Shown here: positions 53,431 to 62,711 of the stretch, piece after piece
How positions within the stretch are numbered: the stretch's first letter is position 1
How the letters are laid out: every line of letters begins with the position of its first letter
Assembly: GCF_038592985.1 (NCBI RefSeq)
Contig: NZ_CP151951.1
Span: 5,124,501-5,188,500, forward strand
Reading direction: 5' to 3'
From: Paenibacillus sp. FSL R10-2782
Lineage (GTDB): Bacteria > Bacillota > Bacilli > Paenibacillales > Paenibacillaceae
Length of the DNA stretch: 64,000 nucleotides
The notes under the pieces: model-generated
Seen by the model: the letters and a program-made list of their open reading frames with translations, nothing else
Told to the model about the DNA's origin: nothing
Database searches by the model: none
Program-made: the position numbers and the translations under genes

Positions 53431-55749
53431 ATGTCATTTACTCAAGTGCCTGAATTGCCTGGCCTGACCAGCAGTAGTCTGGGATATCCGCGTATCGGCG
53501 GAAACCGGGAATGGAAAAAAGCACTGGAACGCTTCTGGAACGGCAGCATCGATGAGAGCGAGCTGCATACCGAGATGAAACGATTGCGGCTGGAGCATCT
53601 GAGCAAGCAGCGTGACAAGGGAATTGATCGAATTCCGGTCGGAGACTTTACCTATTATGATCACATGCTTGATACATCCGTGATGTTCGGTCTGGTGCCG
53701 GAACGGTTCAACTATCGTCCCGACGGACCTGTTCCCCTATCCATCTATTTCGGGATAGCCCGTGGACAAAAGGGTGCCACCGCCAGTGAAATGACCAAAT
53801 GGCTGAATACCAACTATCACTACATCGTGCCCGAATTGGCCAATGCAACCCCGGTGTTCACCGAGAATAAGCCGTTGCAGGCTTATCGTGAAGCGAAACA
53901 GGAACTGAGCATTGAGGGTAAGCCCGTCATGATCGGTCCTTATTCGTTCGTTGCTCTGTCCAAAGGCTATGACCGCAAGGATTTGGCCGCCATCGTGAGA
54001 AGTTTCCTGCCACTGTACACCCGCGTCCTGTCTGAGCTGGCTGCGGAAGGCGTTCAGTGGGTGCAGGTGGATGAGCCTGTCCTGACCACCTCATTCCCGG
54101 CAGAGGATTTGGACATTATTCAGGAGGCCTATGAGGCTTTGGCCCAAGCGGCTCCATCCTTAAATATCGTGCTGCAAACCTACTTTGGCAGTCTGGATCA
54201 TTATGAGCGCCTGTCCACGCTCCCGGTACAGGGAATAGGTCTTGATTTTGTGCATGATGATGGCGAAAACCTTCAGCAGGTACTCCGCCATGGCTTCCCC
54301 GCAGGGAAAACACTAGCCGCTGGGGTCATTGATGGGCGTAATATATGGCGCTCCGATCTGAACGTCGTGGCGGCGCTGCTTGGGCAACTGGCGGAGCAAA
54401 CAACTGCTGCGCAGCTCATCGTGCAGCCATCATGCAGTCTGCTGCATGTGCCAGTCAGTCTGGAAGCCGAACACAAGCTGGACCGGGAGCTGATGCAAGC
54501 GCTGGCCTTTGCTGATGAAAAGCTGGAAGAAATCGCAGCTTTGACCGCTGCGCTTGGCAAACGCGAACCCTCGGCACTTGCCAAGCTTGGGCAGAGTGCG
54601 GACGCGGTAGCCCGCTTCAACAGCTCAGCGGCACGAGTACAGACCGCTGCCGATATGGCGGCTCTACTGGCGAAAGAGCCGCAGTCACGCAGCGTTCCCT
54701 TCGCTGAGCGTCGTGTGATCCAGCAGGACAAGCTGAAGCTGCCTCCATTGCCTACGACGACGATTGGCAGCTTTCCGCAAACCGCCGAGGTTCGCAAAGC
54801 CCGTCTGCATTATCGCAAAGGGGAGTGGTCTGCTGAGCAGTATCGGACGTTCATTCAGCAGCAAATCAAGGAGTGGATTGATATTCAGGAGGACATTGGC
54901 ATTGATGTGCTCGTACATGGGGAATTTGAGCGGACAGACATGGTTGAATTTTTTGGCGAAAAGCTGAAAGGCTTTGCCTTTACACAAAACGGGTGGGTGC
55001 AGTCCTACGGCTCCCGGTGTGTTAAACCTCCGATTATATACGGAGACGTGTCGTTCGATCAACCCATGACCGTGGAAGAAACGGCCTTCGCCCAATCGTT
55101 GACCTCCAAGCCAGTCAAAGGAATGCTGACAGGTCCGGTAACGATTTTGAATTGGTCCTTCGAGCGTAATGATATTCCTCGCAGTCAGGTTGCTTTACAG
55201 TTAGCACTGGCCCTGCGGGCAGAGGTAGAAGCACTGGAACAAGCGGGGATTGGCATGATTCAGGTCGATGAACCCGCGATCCGTGAAGGGCTTCCACTGA
55301 AAAAAGAACAGCAGCAAGCCTATCTGGCGTGGGCGGTTCAAGCCTTCCTTGTTACAATAGCAACCGTTGATCCCGCCACCCAAATCCATACGCATATGTG
55401 CTATTCCGAATTTCAGGATATGATCCAATCCATCTCCGATATGGATGCCGACGTCATTTCTATTGAAACCTCGCGTAGCCACGGTGAACTGATTGTCAGC
55501 TTTGAGGATCAGGTGTACGACAAGGGCATCGGTCTGGGCGTATATGATATCCATAGCCCGCGCATTCCCGATGTGTCTGAAATGCTGAGTATGATACAGC
55601 GTGCCCTGCGCGTACTGCCTTCTGATTTATTTTGGGTCAATCCAGACTGCGGCTTGAAAACCCGCACCAAGGATGAATCCGTCGCCGCATTGCGGCAAAT
55701 GGTGCTGGCCGCTCAAGCAGCCAGAGATTCGTTGGCTGCATCCAGCTAA
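53431..55749 (+). CDS. metE: cobalamin-independent methionine synthase
   Basis: MetE transfers a methyl group from methyltetrahydropteroyl-triglutamate to homocysteine. The 772-residue protein starts MSFTQVPELPGLTSSSLGYP with SLGYPRIGGNREWKKALERF, has the linker region LPTTTIGSFPQTAEVRKARL that starts the second barrel, and the zinc ligands in QIHTHMCYSEFQDMI (His and Cys), ISIETSRSHGE (Glu) and WVNPDCGLKTRTKDE (Cys). Length is normal. The ribosome site taggaggaaaa is close to consensus. It is expressed when cobalamin is scarce, through the upstream riboswitch. Confidence 0.97.
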   Translation: MSFTQVPELPGLTSSSLGYPRIGGNREWKKALERFWNGSIDESELHTEMKRLRLEHLSKQRDKGIDRIPVGDFTYYDHMLDTSVMFGLVPERFNYRPDGPVPLSIYFGIARGQKGATASEMTKWLNTNYHYIVPELANATPVFTENKPLQAYREAKQELSIEGKPVMIGPYSFVALSKGYDRKDLAAIVRSFLPLYTRVLSELAAEGVQWVQVDEPVLTTSFPAEDLDIIQEAYEALAQAAPSLNIVLQTYFGSLDHYERLSTLPVQGIGLDFVHDDGENLQQVLRHGFPAGKTLAAGVIDGRNIWRSDLNVVAALLGQLAEQTTAAQLIVQPSCSLLHVPVSLEAEHKLDRELMQALAFADEKLEEIAALTAALGKREPSALAKLGQSADAVARFNSSAARVQTAADMAALLAKEPQSRSVPFAERRVIQQDKLKLPPLPTTTIGSFPQTAEVRKARLHYRKGEWSAEQYRTFIQQQIKEWIDIQEDIGIDVLVHGEFERTDMVEFFGEKLKGFAFTQNGWVQSYGSRCVKPPIIYGDVSFDQPMTVEETAFAQSLTSKPVKGMLTGPVTILNWSFERNDIPRSQVALQLALALRAEVEALEQAGIGMIQVDEPAIREGLPLKKEQQQAYLAWAVQAFLVTIATVDPATQIHTHMCYSEFQDMIQSISDMDADVISIETSRSHGELIVSFEDQVYDKGIGLGVYDIHSPRIPDVSEMLSMIQRALRVLPSDLFWVNPDCGLKTRTKDESVAALRQMVLAAQAARDSLAASS

Positions 55750-55761
55750 TTTCTATACCCT

Positions 55762-55801
55762 CCCCTTCCCGGCTCCCTTTTTCCCTCGACGCCGGAAGGG
55801 G
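55762..55801. terminator. hairpin between metE and the convergent hypothetical gene
   Basis: CCCCTTCCCGGC pairs with GCCGGAAGGGG with one bulged base. T-tracts are weak in both directions, so efficiency is uncertain, but it sits between converging stop codons. Confidence 0.5.
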
Positions 55802-55804
55802 ATT

Positions 55805-56338
55805 CTATTCCAAATCATATAATGTGTATGCCCCTTGAATATGCTCGGGTGTTCCCTGCTTCATATGTACACCCAAGCCATGCTCTCTATCCCATGAACA
55901 GCTAAAATTCAAATACAGCTCATCCTCTTCCTTTGAGTCAGGAACCAGTATAGACACGGGCTGTAGCCGTTCCAGCAGTTGTTCCAAGCGTTCCACATAA
56001 GGCGCATATTCATCCGGGTCTTCTCCCCATGAGATATAAGCATTCCGGTATTTTTCCACTACATCTACATAGTAATGGTGTATCGCTTCCAGCACATGAG
56101 GATGAATGTCTGACCCATGTGCCATATATTGCTCCCATGTCTTTTTTTGTTCCTGCTTAGGCTCTCTTACGGCCTGTGCTTCTTCCTCGGAATCGGCAGA
56201 AACAATAAACTCTATCTCCACCTCCGAGTCCTGTCCGCAAAAATGGAGTTGTACCGTGCCCCGAAGCACGACTTCCTCTGATACATCCCAAGTCTCATCA
56301 TCCTGATCCAGCTCCGTATACCAGCGTTCCCAATTCAT
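55805..56338 (-). CDS. hypothetical acidic protein (possibly DUF6985-like)
   Basis: A 177-residue, strongly acidic soluble protein starting MNWERWYTELDQDDETWDVS. The C-terminus DELYLNFSCSWDREHGLGVH, followed by MKQGTPEHIQGAYTLYDLE, resembles the W-D-x-E-H-G-L-G motif of a family of small proteins of unknown function often found in Bacilli and associated by some with immunity-type proteins. I am not certain of the family. The start at the ATG 56338 has ggatgggg six bases upstream; a GTG at 56359 is possible. Single gene. Confidence 0.65.
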   Translation of the reverse strand: MNWERWYTELDQDDETWDVSEEVVLRGTVQLHFCGQDSEVEIEFIVSADSEEEAQAVREPKQEQKKTWEQYMAHGSDIHPHVLEAIHHYYVDVVEKYRNAYISWGEDPDEYAPYVERLEQLLERLQPVSILVPDSKEEDELYLNFSCSWDREHGLGVHMKQGTPEHIQGAYTLYDLE

Positions 56339-56849
56339 CCTTTGCCCCATCCTTTCCACAAGAAATGATCTTCAACTCTATGGATCCTTTTATTTGAGCA
56401 TTTTGCAACAATCCCAAAAGCGATTTCAAATCAGCCATATATAGATTGAAACGGTTTAGTTCGTATATCTATTGTACTTTCGAGCGTTGGGAATCGAATG
56501 TTGCAACATGCTGATATTACAATTTAACATTCTTAAGAATGAAATTAAAGCGGTCCCTTTTCCACAAATTCCCCAAGATTCGGCGTTTTTCTAAATAGAA
56601 CTACTTTTTTCAACAACATTCGCTATCTTATTGACTCTAAAAGCGAAAGAAAGCTCCTAAAATAAGCCCGTACATTTATTTTTAAAATTTTAGAACCTTG
56701 CATTAAACAGTACATGATGTTAAATTATACCTGACTACTGATTTATGATTAGTACCTGAATTCATTTATGCTCAAGCACACATTTCTCCCCCCATACTCC
56801 AAACGACACCTATGAAGCAATGATAACATCCAGGAAGGGAGCACCGCTC
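56339..56849 (+). promoter_or_regulatory. AT-rich intergenic region with the promoter of the PadR operon
   Basis: TTGCAT (56698-56703) and TAAATT (56721-56726) are 17 bases apart and 124 bases before padR, a plausible promoter. The remaining AT-rich sequence shows several short palindromes (such as TTCTTAAGAA near 56535) but no gene I can support. Confidence 0.45.
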
Positions 56850-57179
56850 ATGAATGTGAACATCCAATTCAAAAAAGGGGTGCTGGAACTGTGCGTTCTT
56901 GTTTTAATTGGGCGTAGGGACCGTTACGGCTACGAACTGGCTCAGGCCGTCTCCCGTCATATCGAAGTAGCCGAAGGAGCTTTATATCCGCTGCTTCGCC
57001 GTCTGGTATCAGAGGGATACTGTACAACTTATTTACAGGAATCGACCGAGGGACCCCCACGTAAATATTATCGGCTGACCGATGCAGGCAGCAATTACAC
57101 GAGCATACTTACACGGGAATGGAATGAATTTGTCCATCATGTCGCAAGCCTACTGGAGGAAGGAAATTCCGATGAATAG
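56850..57179 (+). CDS. PadR family transcriptional regulator
   Basis: The 109-residue protein has the PadR winged helix: QFKKGVLELCVLVLIGRRDR, YGYELAQAVSRHIEVAEGAL, YPLLRRLVSEGYCTTYLQES and GPPRKYYRLTDAGSNYTSIL. The C-terminal dimerisation helix is short, as in the PadR-s2 group. It begins a three-gene operon with a HAAS-domain membrane protein and a DUF4097 protein, a partnership seen widely in Firmicutes, where the regulator responds to envelope stress or drugs. I use the ATG at 56850 with ggaaggg upstream. It overlaps the next gene by 8 bases. Confidence 0.92.
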   Translation: MNVNIQFKKGVLELCVLVLIGRRDRYGYELAQAVSRHIEVAEGALYPLLRRLVSEGYCTTYLQESTEGPPRKYYRLTDAGSNYTSILTREWNEFVHHVASLLEEGNSDE

Positions 57180-57729
57180 AAAACAGTTTCTCACAGAGGT
57201 AGAGCAACGTCTCTCCCCTCTCCCCGCAGAGGAACGTAATGAGCTGCTTGGTGACTTAAGCCAGCATTTTGACTATGGGTTGGTGAATGGAAAAAGTGAG
57301 GCCGAAATTGCCATCGAACTGGGCAACCCCGAGGATATCGCTCGCGAAGCGCTGGATGATCCCAATGCAACCTGGAATACTTCCCCTCCTCCGCTTCGCC
57401 AGGGAAACTTCGCACGCAATCTATTTACTTTCTTAGGTCTGCTGTTTCTCAATTTATTAATCTCCATTCCTGTCTTAGCCTCTTTGTGGGCAGTATGGGT
57501 TTCGTTAGCCGCAACAGCGGTCAGCTTGATAGTGGCCCCCCTTCTCGCTGTCGCAGATTATGCGCTGAACGGCAACTTTTATCCCGCTAAATTCTTTTTT
57601 GCCATCACGTTGACCGGGATTGGCCTATTGCTGCTGCCTGGAGTACGCTACCTTCTGAACCTTCTGGTCAGAGGTACGGTTCGATACTGGAAATGGAATC
57701 AGACTACCCTGAGGGGAGCTAACGAGTAA
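57172..57729 (+). CDS. HAAS (DUF1700) domain membrane protein
   Basis: The 185-residue protein starts MNRKQFLTEVEQRLSPLPAE and shows the HAAS helical domain (EERNELLGDLSQHFDYGLVN, GKSEAEIAIELGNPEDIARE), followed by three membrane helices (FLGLLFLNLLISIPVLASLW, AATAVSLIVAPLLAVADYAL, GIGLLLLPGVRYLLNLLV). HAAS domains are thought to bind partner proteins or signals and are nearly always paired with PadR regulators. The ATG overlaps the padR stop by 8 bases, with ctggaggaagg upstream, and the next gene starts 2 bases after its stop. Confidence 0.9.
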   Translation: MNRKQFLTEVEQRLSPLPAEERNELLGDLSQHFDYGLVNGKSEAEIAIELGNPEDIAREALDDPNATWNTSPPPLRQGNFARNLFTFLGLLFLNLLISIPVLASLWAVWVSLAATAVSLIVAPLLAVADYALNGNFYPAKFFFAITLTGIGLLLLPGVRYLLNLLVRGTVRYWKWNQTTLRGANE

Positions 57730-57730
57730 C

Positions 57731-58582
57731 ATGAGTAAAAACTGGTTTGTTGCAGCGGGTCTATGTATCATCATCGGTGTGGCCGGGATGGTAGCCTACG
57801 GTGCTCCATGGAACCAACAAGCGATGCGGGAAATAACAGCTATTGATAAAAAGTGGACATTCACACGTGGACAGCTACAGGATCTTAAAGTGAATAGCTC
57901 CGATGATGTCTCTATTGTCTTTGCTCCCGGTTACGGCGAGCAGGGCACGATACGCATGAGTGGAGAAGTTCAGACGCAAGTAGCCGACCAGATTCATAAT
58001 GCCCGTATTGAGAACGGTAAGCTTTCTATCCAATCTGAGCCAGCCCTTTCCTTGTCATTCTTCTCTATCTCTCCTGATTTGGAACAAACGATCACGGTAG
58101 AAATGCCCGCTGGTGAGATCCTAAAAGGGCTACAGGCAGATGTACATTCGGGGAGCGTAAAACTCCAGGATGCCTCCATTCAAAACACAACCATCACAGC
58201 CACTTCAGGCAATGCCGAGATTTCAAATCTCCAAAGCACCCGCTTGGTCGCCAAGTTAACATCCGGCAGTTTTATGGCTAGTCAGGTTACAGCAGATATG
58301 GAATTGCACCTCACTTCAGGGGATGCCACAATTCGGGATTATAGCGGCAATGGTCAAGTTTCCCTGACCTCCGGTATTACGAATATCACACAACGTACCG
58401 CAGCCAACCTGAAAGTTGATTCACACTCCGGTGATGTGAGGATTAAGCAGGCTCCTGATTTTAAAGGTATTTATAATGTTCGCTCCCAATTCGGAAGTAT
58501 AGATACTCCCGAATCCGTTCCCGGTAGTATGAACGTTATGAAGGTCGAAACGACTTCGGGCAATATTGCTATTTCCAAATAA
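57731..58582 (+). CDS. DUF4097 beta-helix-like exported/membrane-anchored protein
   Basis: The 283-residue protein has one N-terminal hydrophobic helix (WFVAAGLCIIIGVAGMVAYG) and then a repetitive beta-rich domain in which short strands such as VKLQDASIQNTTITATSGNA, LVAKLTSGSFMASQVTADME and VSLTSGITNITQRTAANLKV recur. That is the DUF4097 pattern (beta-helix with SG(S/D) turns). It probably faces outside the membrane. DUF4097 proteins commonly form operons with PadR and HAAS proteins; the function is unknown. The ribosome site aggggag is 10 bases before the ATG. Confidence 0.9.
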   Translation: MSKNWFVAAGLCIIIGVAGMVAYGAPWNQQAMREITAIDKKWTFTRGQLQDLKVNSSDDVSIVFAPGYGEQGTIRMSGEVQTQVADQIHNARIENGKLSIQSEPALSLSFFSISPDLEQTITVEMPAGEILKGLQADVHSGSVKLQDASIQNTTITATSGNAEISNLQSTRLVAKLTSGSFMASQVTADMELHLTSGDATIRDYSGNGQVSLTSGITNITQRTAANLKVDSHSGDVRIKQAPDFKGIYNVRSQFGSIDTPESVPGSMNVMKVETTSGNIAISK

Positions 58583-58740
58583 GCCAACATGACCATAACA
58601 AGAAGTTTCCCACTTCAGATCGCAGCCAAGCAACTTACGTGACCTGACTGGAGTTGAAGTTTGGTTCGGGGAAATGAAATCAGTATAATATAACCATGTG
58701 CTTAAATGCACAACTATGAATACCATAAGGAGGAGAATGG

Positions 58741-59460
58741 ATGGAACTTAAAAATAAAACAGCCATTATTACAGGCGCTACCAAAGGCATTGGTAAAGCC
58801 ATTGCCGAGGCCCTGGCCAAGGAAGGCGTCAACCTGGGATTAATCTCACGCACACTACCTGACCTGCAAAAGCTGCAAGATTCACTGGGGAGTACATACG
58901 GCGTGAAGGTGGTTAGCGCTGTTGCTGATATATCTGATCGCGTACAGGCCGCTGCAGCCGTAGCCTCGCTGGAGCACGATTTGGGCGCTGTCGATATTTT
59001 GATTAACAATGCAGGAATTGCTACATTCGGCACAGTCGCAGACATGGACCCGGAAGAGTGGGAACGCATGATCCGCGTGAATTTGCTAGGAACCTATTAT
59101 GTCACACACGCGGTTCTTCCCAGCATGCTTGCTCAGCAGAGCGGCAACATTATTAATGTATCCTCCACAGCAGGGGAACGAGGCTTTGCCACAGGCTCGG
59201 CGTATTGCGCCTCCAAGTTTGCTTTGATGGGCTTCACGGAGGCACTGATGCAGGAGGTTCGCAAATCCAACATTCGCGTTACCGCGCTGACTCCAAGCAC
59301 AGTCAATACGGAACTGGCGGCAAATGCAGGTTTGCCGATTGGCGACGAGGACCGCATGCTTCAGCCGCAGGATATGGCCGATCTGACATTGGCGGCGTTG
59401 AAGCTGCCTTCGCGGGTTCAATTAAAAGTAGCCGGTATTTGGACAACCAACCCACAATAA
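58741..59460 (+). CDS. short-chain dehydrogenase/reductase (FabG-like)
   Basis: The 239-residue NAD(P)-dependent oxidoreductase has the SDR signature: cofactor motif ITGATKGIGKAIAEALAKEG, ADISDRVQAAAAVASLEHDL, structural NNAGIATFG, catalytic Ser in NVSSTAGERGFATG and YCASKFA with catalytic Tyr and Lys. The closest general class is 3-oxoacyl-ACP reductase-like SDR; specificity is not determined by these motifs. It is a single gene with aaggaggagaa upstream and a clear terminator at the end. Confidence 0.93.
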   Translation: MELKNKTAIITGATKGIGKAIAEALAKEGVNLGLISRTLPDLQKLQDSLGSTYGVKVVSAVADISDRVQAAAAVASLEHDLGAVDILINNAGIATFGTVADMDPEEWERMIRVNLLGTYYVTHAVLPSMLAQQSGNIINVSSTAGERGFATGSAYCASKFALMGFTEALMQEVRKSNIRVTALTPSTVNTELAANAGLPIGDEDRMLQPQDMADLTLAALKLPSRVQLKVAGIWTTNPQ

Positions 59461-59496
59461 TTTGACTCAACATCTTAGATTCATTGGGCTGTACCA

Positions 59497-59542
59497 CGCT
59501 CCGGCAGACGTCATTGTTCGTCATGCTGGAGCTTCTTTTTTG
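59497..59542 (+). terminator. intrinsic terminator after the SDR gene
   Basis: ACGCTCCGGCAGACG pairs with CGTCATGCTGGAGC with small mismatches and is followed by TTCTTTTTT. Confidence 0.8.
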
Positions 59543-59651
59543 TTCATAGCTAATACAATTCAAACTGCAATATACGCGCTTTGTACTTTACAACATACAT
59601 AACCTACGATTTTTGCACCGATAAGCGCAATTATGAAAGGGGAAATGAATA

Positions 59652-60089
59652 ATGAAAAATACAGGAATGACACGACCATTAGACCATCTGGGCCGCATTG
59701 TACTGCCCAAGGAGCTACGCAATTCTATGAATATTAATATTGGAGATGCCCTTGATTTTTTTATTACACCAGAGGGCCTGATGATCCGTAAATATACAGG
59801 GGTATCTTGTTATTTTTGCAGTGCCGTAGATAACCTGAGCTACTTCAGAGATCATTTGATATGCAACGATTGCATTGAGAAGCTAAAGAGCGATAATCCC
59901 TCCAGTCATTCAGGCGAAGCACGTCCTGCTCAGCCCAAGAAAAGAAGAAATTACAGAAATCAGACTGAGCTCCTGCACAAACTAAAACAGCTCATGGAAA
60001 AGCACCCTAATGTTTCACAAAAAGAATTGGCCGAGATGCTTGAATTGTCTCAGGGACGCGTGTCACAGCTAAAAAAACTTCTACTTTGA
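59652..60089 (+). CDS. AbrB/SpoVT-type regulator with zinc ribbon and C-terminal helix-turn-helix (paralogue 3)
   Basis: The 145-residue protein matches paralogues at 4500 and 49576 throughout. AbrB domain: GMTRPLDHLGRIVLPKELRN and INIGDALDFFITPEGLMIRK. Zinc ribbon: SCYFCSAVD and ICNDCIE. C-terminal HTH: SQKELAEMLELSQGRVSQLK. A short basic linker (KKRRNYRNQ) separates the last two parts. The ribosome site aaaggggaa is 8 bases before the ATG. Single gene; the SDR terminator upstream and a free promoter region indicate separate expression. Confidence 0.88.
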   Translation: MKNTGMTRPLDHLGRIVLPKELRNSMNINIGDALDFFITPEGLMIRKYTGVSCYFCSAVDNLSYFRDHLICNDCIEKLKSDNPSSHSGEARPAQPKKRRNYRNQTELLHKLKQLMEKHPNVSQKELAEMLELSQGRVSQLKKLLL

Positions 60090-60158
60090 ATCGTTCCAAT
60101 GACCCGCATTTGATCTCGTCACACAAAAAAGAGCCTGTCGGATCTCGGATCATCTTCC

Positions 60159-60617
60159 TTATGCAATGTCAGACTGCTCCAGGACCGGGACCCGATAGGC
60201 GAACAAGGACTCGTCAATAACGGCGGAAATGAACGTTGTCTCAATCTCCGGCACCAATTCGAGCGCATAGTTCCATGCGTTTTCTTCAATTTGCAGCGCA
60301 AGCCGTTGCCTGGTCCCTAACTCACTCTCCTGTTCCATAGCATCGGAGAGGTCAGGCAGCTCAGAATCAGCGGCGTGTCCAATCTCATGCGCAAGCACAA
60401 TCGTAAAGTATTCCTCGACTCGTTCGACGCTGCCAAACATCAGAATGCATTGTGTTTCAATCGTGTCCGTATACATTGTAATGGCGTGAGTATTCATGGC
60501 ATATTTACCCCCAATCAGCCGCCCGCCGGGAAACCGTTTCTCCAGCTTGACCGTCACGCCCATATCTGCCCGTTGCAAAAGTTTAGAGACGATGCGCTCT
60601 GCCTGATTTCTTTCCAA
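60159..60617 (-). CDS. putative HExxH metalloprotein of unknown family
   Basis: The 152-residue soluble protein begins MERNQAERIVSKLLQRADMG and contains YFTIVLAHEIGHAADSELPD, an HEIGH zincin motif, in the middle of the chain. Downstream, QIEENAWNYALELVPEI could provide a third ligand. There is no signal peptide or membrane segment. It resembles small ImmA/IrrE-like or minigluzincin proteins in size and layout, but I cannot assign a family. It is a single gene next to AbrB paralogue 3 on the opposite strand and upstream of nothing obviously related. Confidence 0.7.
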   Translation of the reverse strand: MERNQAERIVSKLLQRADMGVTVKLEKRFPGGRLIGGKYAMNTHAITMYTDTIETQCILMFGSVERVEEYFTIVLAHEIGHAADSELPDLSDAMEQESELGTRQRLALQIEENAWNYALELVPEIETTFISAVIDESLFAYRVPVLEQSDIA

Positions 60618-60720
60618 CTTCGCCTCGCTCCTCGACCTTATGATATGAAAAAGCTGAATTTACTCTATTCAATATAGAATAGGAACCTGAATCTGATAAT
60701 TAAAACTTTCTATGAACATA

Positions 60721-61845
60721 TCAAGAATGAAAAGGGCAGCCTTGGGGCTTCTTCTGCATATACGGCTTTTCTTGAACTCCGAAATTTGGCTTTACAAGCC
60801 GATTATCGTAGGAACTGTGAAATATATGCGTTGTCGCCGGGGATAACGGCGGGATCAGCCATGTCCAATCGCCTGTGAGCGCACGCCCCGCCCGGGCTTC
60901 CCGCTCCTCAAACAGCTGGAATTGTGCAGCTGCCGTATGGTGATCGACAATGCTGACTCCCGCTTTTTTAAAAGAATACAGCACTGCACTGTTCAACTCC
61001 ACCAGCGCCCGATCACGCCATAACGTCGTTTCGCTTGAGGTATTCAGCCCCATCAGCTCAGCTACCTGCGGCAGCATGTTATAACGGAAGGGATCGGCAA
61101 AATTACGCGCACCAATCTCTGTCCCCATATACCAGCCGTTAAAAGGAGCTGCGGTGTAGATGATACCTCCAATCTCCAACGTCATATCCGAAATCATAGG
61201 CACAGCATACCAACGCAAACCCAACGAAGCCAACCCCGGAAGTTCCGGGTGTTCAATAGGTACCTCCTGCACCAAATGTTCGGGAATATCAAACAGCTCA
61301 GGAGGCTGTCCACCTGCTTCTACAATCAGCGGCAATACGTCAAAGGGAGTCATGGCTCCTTGCCAGCCCATGCGGCGGCACGCATTTGTGAATTCTACCG
61401 AGATCGGGTCCCCGATCACTCCTTCAGCGCTCTCATAGCCGGCATACCGAATCAACTGATGATTCCAAATGCGAATATTCGGTTGCCCCGGCTTGGACGA
61501 GCGAAACACGGTAAGCGTCGGCTTGATTTTACCGCCATTTGTCCCTATTCGTATATGCTCTAACAGCTCATGAACCACTTCCACTGTACCTGAGGCGTCG
61601 CGAGCATCCCTTACCAGAAGCTTATCCCAAAACAAACGACCGATACAACGATTGCTGTTACGCCAAGCCATCTGTGCCCCATGCTCCAGCTCATCATAGG
61701 TATGATCATACGTTCCCGTAGTATCTATGTCATGATGAATTTCAAGAAGCCGGGCCTCCGCTTCATCGCGGCTTCGGCCCAGCTCCTCATAACATGTATA
61801 TATAAACTGCTTCGCTTCACGCAAAAGCTGTTGCTTCACTTCCAT
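60721..61845 (-). CDS. nos: nitric oxide synthase oxygenase domain protein
   Basis: Bacterial NOS makes nitric oxide and citrulline from arginine, using cellular flavodoxin reductases. The 374-residue protein consists of the oxygenase domain only. The heme-thiolate motif is [19 protein letters not shown]; other blocks are [40 protein letters not shown], the arginine-binding [20 protein letters not shown] and [20 protein letters not shown]. The C-terminus [20 protein letters not shown] is the pterin and dimer region. Length is typical. In Bacillus, NOS protects against oxidative stress and antibiotics. It is a single gene near dps. Confidence 0.96.
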   Translation of the reverse strand: MEVKQQLLREAKQFIYTCYEELGRSRDEAEARLLEIHHDIDTTGTYDHTYDELEHGAQMAWRNSNRCIGRLFWDKLLVRDARDASGTVEVVHELLEHIRIGTNGGKIKPTLTVFRSSKPGQPNIRIWNHQLIRYAGYESAEGVIGDPISVEFTNACRRMGWQGAMTPFDVLPLIVEAGGQPPELFDIPEHLVQEVPIEHPELPGLASLGLRWYAVPMISDMTLEIGGIIYTAAPFNGWYMGTEIGARNFADPFRYNMLPQVAELMGLNTSSETTLWRDRALVELNSAVLYSFKKAGVSIVDHHTAAAQFQLFEEREARAGRALTGDWTWLIPPLSPATTHIFHSSYDNRLVKPNFGVQEKPYMQKKPQGCPFHS

Positions 61846-61995
61846 ACGTGCACCCCATCCCGGCAGCTCTCAATACTTATGAGCCCGCTGTCTTTCACGC
61901 CTATCCGTCATTATACTCCAGCGGCGCTCTGGAACCAACGGGATGTGTGTCTTGTTCACCTGATCTTCATATATATGGGAATTTATCCCAAAGGA

Positions 61996-62475
61996 TTATC
62001 CCAAATATGCTTTGAGCATCCAGATATGTTTATCCACCGCTTCTCTCAAACCATTAAGAAGATCCTCAGTCGCTTTGTCATGTGCCGCTTCCGCTGCTTC
62101 CATGCCGTTAGCCAGCTCAGTAGTGATGGTGTTGAAATCCATAACCACGGATTTTACCATATCCTCGGCTGTCTGCTCACCTGCTGACTCCTGAATAGTT
62201 GACAGTTGCAAATGCTCCTTCAAGGTAGCGGCAGGACGGCCTCCAATGGCCAGCAAACGTTCAGCAATCATATCCAGGTTAGCTGTCGCTTCATTATAAA
62301 GCTCCTCAAATTTTGCATGCAGTGTGAAGAAATGAGGTCCTTTTACATACCAGTGGAAATAATGCAGCTTCGTGTACAACACCGACCAGGTAGCTACCTG
62401 ACGGTTCAAAGCCTTATGCAATTCTTGAATAGCCTCTTGTGTAGGTTGGACGTTCGTGTGATTTAATGTACTCAT
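61996..62475 (-). CDS. dps: Dps/ferritin-like DNA-protection protein
   Basis: The 159-residue protein forms four-helix bundle dodecamers that oxidise and store iron and shield DNA. It has the Dps signature KLHYFHWYVKGPHFFTLHAK (ferroxidase His/Asp region), FEELYNEATANLDMIAERLL and AIGGRPAATLKEHLQL. The start at 62475 is supported by gagaggggaa upstream. A promoter with TTGCAA and TATAAT and a PerR-type box lie before the gene, consistent with peroxide induction through PerR. Confidence 0.95.
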   Translation of the reverse strand: MSTLNHTNVQPTQEAIQELHKALNRQVATWSVLYTKLHYFHWYVKGPHFFTLHAKFEELYNEATANLDMIAERLLAIGGRPAATLKEHLQLSTIQESAGEQTAEDMVKSVVMDFNTITTELANGMEAAEAAHDKATEDLLNGLREAVDKHIWMLKAYLG

Positions 62476-62601
62476 GTGTAATTCCCCTCTCATGATCATC
62501 AATAGTATAGTTGGAGTGAAGCCTGAAAAATTCCTGTGACATTAGTGTTTGATTAACCTGTAAATCCCATACGTGATTCCAATAAATACTCACTTATTTA
62601 T

Positions 62602-62655
62602 TTAGACTTAATCTAAATCCTGTTTTAATTATAACATTAGGTCAGTTATTTGCAA
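62602..62655 (-). promoter_or_regulatory. dps promoter with downstream PerR-type box
   Basis: TTGCAA (62650-62655) and TATAAT (62628-62633) are 16 bases apart on the minus strand. The 7-1-7 inverted repeat TTAGACTTAATCTAA (62602-62616) lies just after the probable transcription start and matches the PerR box at 11 of 15 positions, similar to the site before perR. Confidence 0.65.
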
Positions 62656-62711
62656 GAGCTTATTAGGTCTTAATCATGAAGATTACGTGAAGTATCATAT
62701 CCTTTGAAAAT

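Noticed and set aside
53085..53453. Open frame of 122 codons before metE
   Set aside because: It is the cobalamin riboswitch and its terminator read as protein; conserved RNA blocks explain the sequence.
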